From assembly GCA_945889235.1 (NCBI GenBank), contig CAMDBK010000088.1, positions 1 through 9,884 on the forward strand: a stretch of 9,884 nucleotides of DNA, in the 5' to 3' direction. Source of the stretch: Chitinophaga pinensis (GTDB lineage Bacteria > Bacteroidota > Bacteroidia > SXHM01). The notes beneath the pieces were generated by a model. The model was not told the origin of the DNA, did no database searches, and worked only from the letters and a program-made list of their open reading frames with translations. Positions 1 through 6,298 of this stretch are shown here, in pieces (positions within the stretch are counted from its first letter, which is position 1; each line of letters begins with the position of its first letter). Made by a program: the position numbers and the translations under genes.

Positions 1-823
1 CTGTTACATTTATTGCTGCAACTCCGTTGCTCATGTTACAATCAGCAACTGTGCTTGCATTGGTAAACTGCAGGTTACAGGGAACCGGACAGTTGTTAGA
101 GGGTCCTACGTAAACATCATCAATATAATAATAAGCTCCGGGCATGGGGATGGTGGGCGGAATAGTATTAGGGTCAATTGGCGCACCACCAGATGTTGTA
201 CTTTGTCCTTGCGGTATAAAACTTCCAATTGTTATGTACGAATAAGCCTGATCGGCAATAAACTCTCCATATATTTCTTCCCATCCTGAATAATTGTCAA
301 TTACTCCGGGAGCCACTACCTGCGGGGTATGCGGCAATGGAAGATAACTTGGTCCGGAAACTGGTTGTGTTGAAAAATAAGCGCCTACCCCATTTGTTGA
401 GTTGGTGCTTAAATCTGAAAGCGAAACATAAAAACGTACGCAATATCTTTCTCCTACAGTTAAAGGAGCTGTAAGCGGAGACTGAACATATTCGCGATAA
501 CCATCACCATCATTCGGGTCGTCAATAGTAAAAAAACCGCAATAGGCATCACCTGTGCGCGCATCCTGGTGTCCGAGCAGATTAAGCGGAACACCTACAG
601 GTGGTGATTGTATAGGAATAGGGCTTGTGTTACATACATGAAAATAATCACTGGTGCCCTGATGCCCCGAAGGTTGAACCCACGGAACAGCTTTAAAGGT
701 TTCTCCCGGTCCTGCAGGACAAGCAATGTTATCTTCAAAGCTTGGATTGGGAATTAGATTTTGTCCGTTGGAAACAGAGACAAGAAGTAAGAAGCAGAAT
801 GTAAAAGGTAAAAAATTTTTCAT
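1..823 (-). CDS. Secreted protein with NPSFE N-terminus, probable T9SS/gliding-type surface protein (partial, C-terminus beyond left edge)
   Basis: The frame is open from ATG at 823-821 to the left edge (274 codons, no stop), so the C-terminus is missing. The product starts with a signal peptide (MKNFLPFTFCFLLLVSVSNG, then Q21), followed by NLIPNPSFE at residues 22-30. This sequence right after the signal peptide is common in exported Bacteroidota proteins with OmpA or gliding-motility-type C-termini. Residues ~22-240 look like one beta-rich jelly-roll (carbohydrate-binding-like) domain. It includes a W-E-x-I-Y-G-E-F strand, an ITIGSF strand and a closing YYYIDDVYVG around residues 230-240. 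From ~241 the sequence changes to a Cys/Thr/Asn-rich stretch (CPVPC, then ADCNMSNGVAAINVT) resembling the start of a SprB-type repeat. The expected complete protein would be much longer and end in a T9SS sorting or CHU_C domain, which cannot be seen here. The domain boundaries are from memory of related proteins. The ligand is unknown. Confidence 0.82.
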   Translation of the reverse strand, partial: MKNFLPFTFCFLLLVSVSNGQNLIPNPSFEDNIACPAGPGETFKAVPWVQPSGHQGTSDYFHVCNTSPIPIQSPPVGVPLNLLGHQDARTGDAYCGFFTIDDPNDGDGYREYVQSPLTAPLTVGERYCVRFYVSLSDLSTNSTNGVGAYFSTQPVSGPSYLPLPHTPQVVAPGVIDNYSGWEEIYGEFIADQAYSYITIGSFIPQGQSTTSGGAPIDPNTIPPTIPMPGAYYYIDDVYVGPSNNCPVPCNLQFTNASTVADCNMSNGVAAINVT

Positions 824-846
824 GTAATAAGGGGTTATTAATGAAG

Positions 847-854
847 CGAATGTA
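847..854 (-). promoter_or_regulatory. Possible -7 element upstream of the secreted-protein gene
   Basis: Read on the minus strand this is TACATTCG, one mismatch from the Bacteroidota -7 consensus TAnnTTTG. It would give a leader of roughly 15-20 nt before the ATG at 823. No clear -33 TTTG is visible at the expected spacing, so this is a weak inference. Confidence 0.25.
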
Positions 855-899
855 TAGAATTTAATATTTCTAATCCTAATTTTTAAAAAGGAGAAAAAG

Positions 900-931
900 A
901 AAAAGCCCGTTCAAAATGAACAGGCTTTTTT
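900..931 (-). terminator. Bidirectional intrinsic terminator downstream of the DUF4175-HATPase operon
   Basis: An inverted repeat pairs 901-912 (AAAAGCCCGTTC) with 918-929 (GAACAGGCTTTT), with a single C/A mismatch at 908/922 and a loop of about five bases. On the minus strand it reads as a hairpin followed by a run of T, a classic rho-independent terminator, 22 nt beyond the stop of the HATPase gene. The plus-strand reading also has a T run, so the hairpin could work both ways, but no plus-strand gene ends here. It separates the operon from the secreted-protein gene. Confidence 0.85.
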
Positions 932-952
932 TATTTCTATGCTTTAAAATTA

Positions 953-1366
953 TTACGCGTGCTGCGCCAGTTTAAATGAAAGCTCTACCACTCTTCCATT
1001 ATCATCAAAGGTAACCTCATCTGATAATTGTTTCATAAGAAAAACACCGCGTCCGTTCAGCTTTTCAAGATTTTCTGGATTAGTGGGGTCAGGAATATTT
1101 TCAAAATCAAAGCCGGAACCCTGGTCGGTAATTCTGAATTTAATGCTATGGTCGTCATTCTCTGTAAATTCAAGTGTTACCATTTTAGAGGCATCTTGTT
1201 TATTCCCGTGATTGATAGCGTTATTTACCGCTTCCGTCACTGCTATCAGAATATTCCCGTAATAATCTTCGTCAAGATGCATTTTAGCGCACACATTGTC
1301 AATTAAATTTTCTACAATGTGAAGGCTTTCACCTGTGGACGGGAATGTCAGATTGTGTTGTGTCAT
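953..1366 (-). CDS. RsbW/SpoIIAB-type ATP-binding protein (HATPase_c_2, anti-sigma factor/serine kinase fold)
   Basis: This 137-residue protein has all the GHKL ATP-binding signatures. The N box is at residues 45-54 (E45-A-V-N-N-A-I-N-H-G, with the Mg-binding Asn and the N-H-G ending). The G1 box is D81-Q-G-S-G-F, and the G2 box is G105-R-G-V-F-L-M. Its length and compactness match stand-alone anti-sigma regulatory factors such as RsbW and SpoIIAB, which bind a sigma factor or phosphorylate an STAS-domain antagonist in the cytoplasm. It lies 15 nt downstream of the DUF4175 gene on the same strand, so the two are almost certainly co-transcribed, and a hairpin terminator follows. No Shine-Dalgarno is visible before the ATG at 1366, as is normal in this phylum. 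The ATP-binding fold is clear. The kinase activity and the partner are inferred, because no sigma factor or STAS gene is in the window. Confidence 0.9.
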   Translation of the reverse strand: MTQHNLTFPSTGESLHIVENLIDNVCAKMHLDEDYYGNILIAVTEAVNNAINHGNKQDASKMVTLEFTENDDHSIKFRITDQGSGFDFENIPDPTNPENLEKLNGRGVFLMKQLSDEVTFDDNGRVVELSFKLAQHA

Positions 1367-1381
1367 CGTTGAATATCGGTA

Positions 1382-4300
1382 TTAATTATTCGTTTTGTTA
1401 AAATACTCGTTTACCTTATCTCTGTAAAAAGGTTGCAGTGATGGTGGAACAGTTTTTAACAACTCAGTTTCTTTCTGTTTTCGTCTGTTATACTCAAAAT
1501 AGTTTTCAGGGTTACTGATTTTTTCATTTTTCCCTTCTTTTGATTCCCTGCGCTCTTCCTCATCTCTCTGACGTTCTGCCTTTTCGGCTTCCAGCAGGCG
1601 GGTAAGTATTTCCTGCTGCCTGTGCAAAGTCTCGGCTGTAATGCGTTTGTTTACCAAGTCTGTTTCGGTTTCTTCCATTAAATCATGCAATTTATCTAAG
1701 TTACCCGATGAACCTTTTCCTTCTTTTTCAAGCTCACTGGCAACATCCTGCAGCATCTTGCGGATGGCTTCCTGTTGTGCTGCCATCTTTGCAAGTCCCT
1801 CACTCATGCCTCCTTCACCTTGAGCACCTCCGGGCTTTTCACCCGGTTTTTGTCCGCCCTTTTGCATGCCTTTTTGCATTTGTTCAATTTGTTTATTCAG
1901 TTGCTCCTGCAATTTTTTCATGGAGGCGGCAGAAGGTTTGCCTTTGCCTTGTCCGGGCTTATTACATGAACCACTTCCTGGTTTACTTTGCGCCTGCATC
2001 TGTTGCATTTGCTGAACCACCTCACTCAGCATCAGCGCAAGATTATTAATAGAAGTCATGGCTAATTGCTGACGATTTGAAGCAAGCGGACTTTGGCGTT
2101 CGGCAAGGTTTTCAATAGCTACATCCATATTTTGATTGATGTTGCGGATTTCACGGTTTACAACTGTTTGTAGTTGAGCCACTCGTTTGCTAAGCGCGAA
2201 AAGTGAATCTTCAATCAACTTGGAATCATTTTTCAGTTTCAGTTGTTCACGAGCAATGGAGGTATAGCCAGGGTCATTACGATTGGTTTGTTTCAGTTTT
2301 GCCATCAATTTTTCCTGGTCAAAGGAAAGAGTAAGCAGGTTTTCCATAATGTCGCGCAGCGATTTTATGTCTTCAGATTGTTGTTCTTGTTGTTGCTGCT
2401 GCTGCATCGCCTGCATTTTTTGCGACAGTTTTTTCATTTTCTCTGACGCACTTTTCTGCGATTGAGATGCCTTACTGTTTTTCTGCTCGTCCATTTCCTG
2501 GGAACTTTTTTCCATGTCTTCTTCAATACCTTTTTCATCTTCCTTGGTATCTTCCATTTTGTTGGGTTCTTCCAACTCGCTGTTCTTTTTCTCCAGCTCG
2601 TCAAGGTCTTTTTTCACATCTTCAAATTCTTTGTTAAGCTCATCTTGCTTTTGTTTTTCTTCTGTTGCTTCGCCTTTTTTATCTTTGGTTTCATCCGCAA
2701 GTTTTTCTTCTTTTTCCGCAAGTTTATTTAGTTTTTCAATTGACTCATTCAGCTTTTGTTCAAACTCCAGCTGCTTAAAAATTTCAAGTTGACGATCCAT
2801 TTCTTTTGAAATATCTTCATTGGTCATTTCCATTTTTTCCAGCATTTCGCGGGCTTTGTCTTTATCTAATTTATCCAGCATTTCCTGCATCTGACGAAAC
2901 AGTTCTTTCATCTCAGGAGTCATTAAATCCTCGAACATTTTTTCAAGTTGCTTTTGTTTTTCCAGCAACTCAGGGCTCAATTGATTAAACTCGTTTTGCT
3001 GATTATTTTTCTTTTTATTCTCTTGCTGAATCTCCTGCATTTCATTTTCCAGTTTCTTCTGTTTGTCAAGCAGGCTCTGGATATTCTTCTTATCTTCCCA
3101 AGTGAGATTTTTCTTTTCAAATAATTTTTTATTCAGTTCTTCCACCTCTTTTTGCAAAGCTTTTGCATCCTTGATGCTCTTCTCCATATCCTTTTTCAAC
3201 TCATCCGATTTTTTCTCATTCTCTTTTGAAAGTTCACCCAACGTTGGCGCTTTATATAATTTCTTTTCGCTGCGGGTAGCTTTACTTCCGCTCACTCCAT
3301 CGTTATCCCACACTTCAAAATAATATTCAATATTATCGCCCGGCAGAATGTTGAGCGGGTTGATGTCCCATGAATAATAGAACTGATCACTCTGTTTATT
3401 TTTTGTAATAAAAACATCTTCTGTAAAAATCTTTTCTTTCTTTTCCGCATCATCCGAATTTAAAAAATGGTAAACAAAATTCAGTTTCTTAAACCCGTAA
3501 TCATCTTTCGTTAGGCCGCTGAAATAAATAAGTTTTGAAGAAAGTGAATCCTGTTGCTCTTCAACTTCAATAGATGGAAATGCATCAGGAATTACATTCA
3601 CATGATAGAGAATGGAATCATTGCTTTGCAGAAATTCATTGGAGACTATAACAGAGTATTGTTTATTTTTAAACAAACGTGATGAATACGAAAAATTATC
3701 AGCACTGGCAGGATTCACCGCAAAAGCAGTATCACCAAAACTCATGCGCAGTTCGCGTGCATCACGTGTATTAAAATGCCATGCTGCTTTGGTTCCTGCA
3801 GGCACGGTAAGATCACCTGTGTTGTTTACAGTTTCATCTCTGCGACCGGTGTAATCAGGATAATCTAACACAATGTTAAAGTTCAGTACCAAAGGCTTTG
3901 GCAATGCAGTTAATTCATATTCTTTTGAATAAAAACCATCGGCATAAAAACGGAAGGGAGTCGATTTCTGTAAGTTTTTAAAAATGTAGGTAAATCCAAG
4001 GGCACTTTGTTTATCAAGCCTGTAAAGGTTTTTATCCACTTCAACAAAAACTTCAGCAGGAATTTCTTCGCCTTCTATTTTCATGTTGAGATTAAAATCT
4101 TCGTGCTGCATGGCGCGCAGCTCTTTGTTTTCAATAATAAATTTAAAGGGTGCAACAACTTCAAAATACGTGTTATGATTTACTAATCGAGATGTGCTTT
4201 CGCGTAAAATATTTGGTGCAATAACAACTAACAGCAACATAATTAAAACAGGCGGCAGCGCATAACGCAGGTATTTTTTATTTTCTTTTAAATCAATGGC

Positions 4301-4741
4301 AGCAACAAAAGGAACGGGTTTAAGTTCCGCTGTTCTCTGGTCAATGCTGGCGTAAAGTAATTCGCGTGAAGCAGCGTTTCCGTTATCTGCAAGTTGTTTC
4401 AGTTGCAGCGTATTCAGCAGTTTATCGCTTACGTTTGAAAAATGTTTTCCGATAATTTGTGATGCCTCCTCGTAGGAAATAATTTTTCCCATGCGGTTGA
4501 GGTGAATGAGCGGAAGCGCAACCAGGCGATAAAGAATAACTGCATTTACCGTAAGAAAAGAATAAAATAACACTGTACGCACGGCTGTACCGAAATGCCC
4601 GAAATATTCCAGAAAAACAAGACTCAGAAAAAAGGCAAGCACAGCGGCAACGCTGTAAAGCGCGCCACGGATAAGTTGATTCTTATAATATTTCCGGATA
4701 AACTCATCCAGCTTTTGAATGAGTGTATTATAGTTTTCCAT
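1382..4741 (-). CDS. DUF4175 family membrane protein with very long coiled coil
   Basis: This 1119-residue protein has three hydrophobic segments near the N-terminus (~26-46, ~54-76 and ~159-177). A beta-rich extracytoplasmic region follows (~190-500), with several Ig-like stretches such as FNIVLDYPDYTGR. Residues ~500-830 are an almost continuous Lys/Glu/Gln-rich coiled coil with a short poly-Gln run (MQAMQQQQQQEQQ). A second helical region follows, then a Gly/Lys/Pro/Gln-rich linker (~945-1015). The charged C-terminal tail ends with a conserved-looking LQPFYRDKVNEYF motif. This architecture matches the DUF4175 family of Bacteroidota, whose function is unknown to me. The topology suggests an inner-membrane anchor with a large periplasmic rod. 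It is the first gene of an operon with the HATPase gene. The start ATG at 4741 is followed by a plausible amphipathic N-terminus and preceded by an A-rich leader. The antisense strand is rich in spurious open frames because of the biased Lys/Glu codons. Confidence 0.88.
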   Translation of the reverse strand: MENYNTLIQKLDEFIRKYYKNQLIRGALYSVAAVLAFFLSLVFLEYFGHFGTAVRTVLFYSFLTVNAVILYRLVALPLIHLNRMGKIISYEEASQIIGKHFSNVSDKLLNTLQLKQLADNGNAASRELLYASIDQRTAELKPVPFVAAIDLKENKKYLRYALPPVLIMLLLVVIAPNILRESTSRLVNHNTYFEVVAPFKFIIENKELRAMQHEDFNLNMKIEGEEIPAEVFVEVDKNLYRLDKQSALGFTYIFKNLQKSTPFRFYADGFYSKEYELTALPKPLVLNFNIVLDYPDYTGRRDETVNNTGDLTVPAGTKAAWHFNTRDARELRMSFGDTAFAVNPASADNFSYSSRLFKNKQYSVIVSNEFLQSNDSILYHVNVIPDAFPSIEVEEQQDSLSSKLIYFSGLTKDDYGFKKLNFVYHFLNSDDAEKKEKIFTEDVFITKNKQSDQFYYSWDINPLNILPGDNIEYYFEVWDNDGVSGSKATRSEKKLYKAPTLGELSKENEKKSDELKKDMEKSIKDAKALQKEVEELNKKLFEKKNLTWEDKKNIQSLLDKQKKLENEMQEIQQENKKKNNQQNEFNQLSPELLEKQKQLEKMFEDLMTPEMKELFRQMQEMLDKLDKDKAREMLEKMEMTNEDISKEMDRQLEIFKQLEFEQKLNESIEKLNKLAEKEEKLADETKDKKGEATEEKQKQDELNKEFEDVKKDLDELEKKNSELEEPNKMEDTKEDEKGIEEDMEKSSQEMDEQKNSKASQSQKSASEKMKKLSQKMQAMQQQQQQEQQSEDIKSLRDIMENLLTLSFDQEKLMAKLKQTNRNDPGYTSIAREQLKLKNDSKLIEDSLFALSKRVAQLQTVVNREIRNINQNMDVAIENLAERQSPLASNRQQLAMTSINNLALMLSEVVQQMQQMQAQSKPGSGSCNKPGQGKGKPSAASMKKLQEQLNKQIEQMQKGMQKGGQKPGEKPGGAQGEGGMSEGLAKMAAQQEAIRKMLQDVASELEKEGKGSSGNLDKLHDLMEETETDLVNKRITAETLHRQQEILTRLLEAEKAERQRDEEERRESKEGKNEKISNPENYFEYNRRKQKETELLKTVPPSLQPFYRDKVNEYFNKTNN

Positions 4742-4752
4742 TCTTATTTTTC

Positions 4753-4781
4753 TTCACCGCAAAGACACAGAGGCGTAAAGT
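4753..4781. repeat. Short intergenic element with imperfect 8-nt period (CGCAAAGA/CACAGAGG/CGTAAAGT)
   Basis: After TTCAC, three imperfect 8-nt units run from 4758 to 4781. They lie in the presumed 5' leader of the DUF4175 gene, ending about 12 nt before its start. The pattern resembles, from memory, short CACAGAGG/CAAAGACG-type repeats scattered between genes in many environmental bacteria. One copy is seen here, so its dispersed nature is inferred. Confidence 0.4.
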
Positions 4782-4859
4782 TTTTTGTTTGTTTCTCTTG
4801 ATGCATCCCGCTTTCGTTTTCCACAAAAATCAAACCCGAAATTTGCAGAAGCCTGATTA

Positions 4860-4867
4860 CAAAGATA
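4860..4867 (-). promoter_or_regulatory. Possible -7 promoter element of the DUF4175-HATPase operon
   Basis: On the minus strand this reads TATCTTTG, a full match to the Bacteroidota -7 consensus TAnnTTTG. Transcription would begin a few bases downstream, giving a leader of about 110 nt that contains the repeat-like element. The matching -33 TTTG is not clear at the usual spacing of 19-21 nt, so confidence is limited. Confidence 0.4.
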
Positions 4868-4927
4868 GCGAAGAAAGTTTGTAAAACGGTATTGGATTTT
4901 TGTTAAAATTGCACAAAACTAAAACCT

Positions 4928-5446
4928 ATGAACGTTTACGAAATCTTAACACTGCGCTTGATTCACATTTTTTCAGGTGTGTTTTGGGCAGGCTCAACTA
5001 TTTATCTTGCAGCGTTTGTAATGCCAGCAATAAACGCGCTTGGTGCAGAGGGCGGAAAATTTATGCAGCAACTTTCGCGTACCAACAAACTTCCTTTGTG
5101 GATGAATATTGCAGCATTACTCAACGTAATAACAGGTTTCAGATTATTGCAAATAATGTCAGGAAATTTTCAGAGTGAGTGGCTAATGTCTAATCACGGC
5201 CTTGCTATTTCATTTGGAAGTTTAATGGCTTTGGGAGGGTTTATAATCGGACTGGTTTCTACGCGCCCGGCTGCAATGAAAATGGCAAAAATCAGTGAAG
5301 ACCTTGCAAAAGCAGGAGGACCGCCATCTGCAGAACAAGCAAAAGAACTTGAATCTCTGAAAAATAAAATGGGACGCACTACAAAAGCTATTGCATGGCA
5401 TTTGGCTACCGCAGTAGTTATGATGAGCGTGGCGCGCTATATTTAA
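4928..5446 (+). CDS. Four-helix integral membrane protein of unknown function (HemJ/CopD-like appearance)
   Basis: This 172-residue protein has four predicted membrane helices at about residues 9-31, 57-77, 90-111 and 154-171. A charged Lys/Glu loop (~113-152) lies between helices 3 and 4. The first helix carries R-L-I-H13-x-x-x-G-x-x-W-A-G. Two more histidines sit at helix edges (H90 in SNHG, H158 in AWH). An IH...G.xWAG first helix and membrane-edge histidines recall the HemJ, CopD and DUF2269 type of small membrane proteins, some of which bind heme or copper, but I cannot assign it to one family. No signal peptide or soluble domain is present. The ATG at 4928 follows an A-rich leader without Shine-Dalgarno, and helix 1 would be lost from any later start. 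The gene ends 42 nt before the TPR-phosphatase gene on the same strand, so they might be co-transcribed. Confidence 0.8.
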   Translation: MNVYEILTLRLIHIFSGVFWAGSTIYLAAFVMPAINALGAEGGKFMQQLSRTNKLPLWMNIAALLNVITGFRLLQIMSGNFQSEWLMSNHGLAISFGSLMALGGFIIGLVSTRPAAMKMAKISEDLAKAGGPPSAEQAKELESLKNKMGRTTKAIAWHLATAVVMMSVARYI

Positions 5447-5468
5447 TAAAATCATTTTTCTAATTTTA

Positions 5469-5476
5469 TATCTTTA
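5469..5476 (+). promoter_or_regulatory. Possible -7 element for the TPR-SpoIIE gene
   Basis: TATCTTTA is one mismatch from TAnnTTTG and is followed by CA. It lies only about 12 nt before the GTG at 5489, so the transcript would have an extremely short leader or almost none. No clear -33 TTG is found upstream. If it is not a promoter, the gene depends on read-through from the membrane protein gene. Confidence 0.3.
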
Positions 5477-5488
5477 CATTCAATAGTT

Positions 5489-6298
5489 GTGAAGATAAAA
5501 GCCCGCTCTCTTTCTTTTTTTGTTTTTTTGTTTTCAGTTTTGCTGTCGCTTTCCGTAAGTGGGCAACACTTTAAAATTGACAGTCTTGAAAAAGCACTTG
5601 TCAAATGCAAGTCCGACACTGCAAGAATTAAAACTCTTCGTAACCTGAGTTGGGCGTATAAAAATAAAGACCCTGATAAGGCTTTGGAATATGGCAGACA
5701 GGCGTTTGCTCTTGCCGTTGAAATTAATAATAAGCTAAGCATAGCAGGTTGCCTTAATTCCCTTGGAATAATTTATAAAACAAAAGGGAATTATGATAAA
5801 GCACTTGAATATTACCAACAATCTTTAACACGCTACAGAGAGCTAAATGAACAGTCAAGCGTTTCCAATTGCTATAATAATATCGGAATTATTTACAATA
5901 TTACCGGTAAAAAAAAGGATGCAATTGATAATTTTGAAAAATCAATACAGATAGCCGAAACGCTGAATGACCCCAAAGAACTCATATATCCCCTTAATAA
6001 CCTTGGTGCTGTTTACGCAGAAATTGGCGATGACGAGCAGGCAATCCAGATTTACCTGAAGGCATTGAAGCTTTCGCGCCAGGTTAATAATTCCTCTTTT
6101 ATTGCATATTGTTTAAGCAATGTAGGCTTTGTATATGAAAAGCAGGAAAAGTTTGACACTGCTTTTAGTTATTACCATGCATTGCTAAAAATGGATAAAG
6201 TCAAAGAAGACTATTATTCTCTTTCTTTCGACTACGTTAACATATCCGGTGTTTATAGAAAACTGAAAGATTATGATAACGCGCTGGAATATTATTGA
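5489..6298 (+). CDS. TPR sensor part of a TPR-SpoIIE phosphatase (5' part of a frame-broken gene)
   Basis: Translation starts at GTG (5489). This start is chosen because the product then begins with a clear signal peptide (M-K-I-K-A-R followed by a hydrophobic core, with likely cleavage after VSG25); no in-frame ATG would keep it. Six TPR units follow with an exact 40-residue period: the helix-A motifs begin at residues 51, 91 (SLGIIY), 131 (NIGIIY), 171 (NLGAVY), 211 (NVGFVY) and 251 (NISGVY). The frame ends at TGA 6296-6298, in the middle of the sixth unit, right after NALEYY. The rest of that unit (DSAYFIAEKI) continues in the +1 frame, so this is not a natural C-terminus. The TPR region would sit in the periplasm and probably bind a protein or peptide ligand to control the phosphatase. 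As it stands, the 269-residue product would be a secreted TPR fragment without an output domain. Confidence 0.85.
   Translation: MKIKARSLSFFVFLFSVLLSLSVSGQHFKIDSLEKALVKCKSDTARIKTLRNLSWAYKNKDPDKALEYGRQAFALAVEINNKLSIAGCLNSLGIIYKTKGNYDKALEYYQQSLTRYRELNEQSSVSNCYNNIGIIYNITGKKKDAIDNFEKSIQIAETLNDPKELIYPLNNLGAVYAEIGDDEQAIQIYLKALKLSRQVNNSSFIAYCLSNVGFVYEKQEKFDTAFSYYHALLKMDKVKEDYYSLSFDYVNISGVYRKLKDYDNALEYY

Larger units (their letters stand above)
4742..4927. other. Divergent intergenic region between the DUF4175 operon and the four-helix membrane protein gene
   Basis: These 186 nt separate two divergently transcribed genes and should carry promoters for both. Besides the repeat-like element at 4753-4781 and a good minus-strand -7 element at 4860-4867, I see no open frame, RNA gene or riboswitch. 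For the plus-strand gene the best candidate is TTTG at 4878-4881 with TAAAATTG at 4904-4911. It has a 22-nt spacer and one mismatch and would leave a very short leader, so it is uncertain. Confidence 0.6.

Noticed and set aside
1028..1306. Plus-strand open frame of 92 codons opposite the HATPase gene
   Set aside because: It lies wholly inside a gene with all GHKL motifs, and its product resembles no family.
2386..2406. CAG/CAA trinucleotide tract as a separate repeat element
   Set aside because: It is in frame and simply encodes the poly-Gln run of the coiled coil.
1641..3323. Many plus-strand open frames opposite the DUF4175 gene, rich in Phe/Ser/Leu/Cys
   Set aside because: They are antisense shadows of the Lys/Glu/Gln-rich coiled-coil codons, show no domain or start context, and overlap a convincing gene.
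5194..5742. Minus-strand open frames opposite the membrane protein and TPR genes
   Set aside because: They are antisense shadows with no recognisable domains.
5909..5916. Run of eight A as a possible frameshift or phase-variation site in the TPR gene
   Set aside because: The TPR frame and 40-residue period are preserved across it. The actual frame break is 380 nt downstream, outside any homopolymer.
6273..6298. Overlap of the two frames as a designed translational coupling between two genes
   Set aside because: The stop and the internal ATG both fall within one TPR unit whose register is kept only by joining the frames. The second product would lack a signal peptide and start with residues unlike a TPR.
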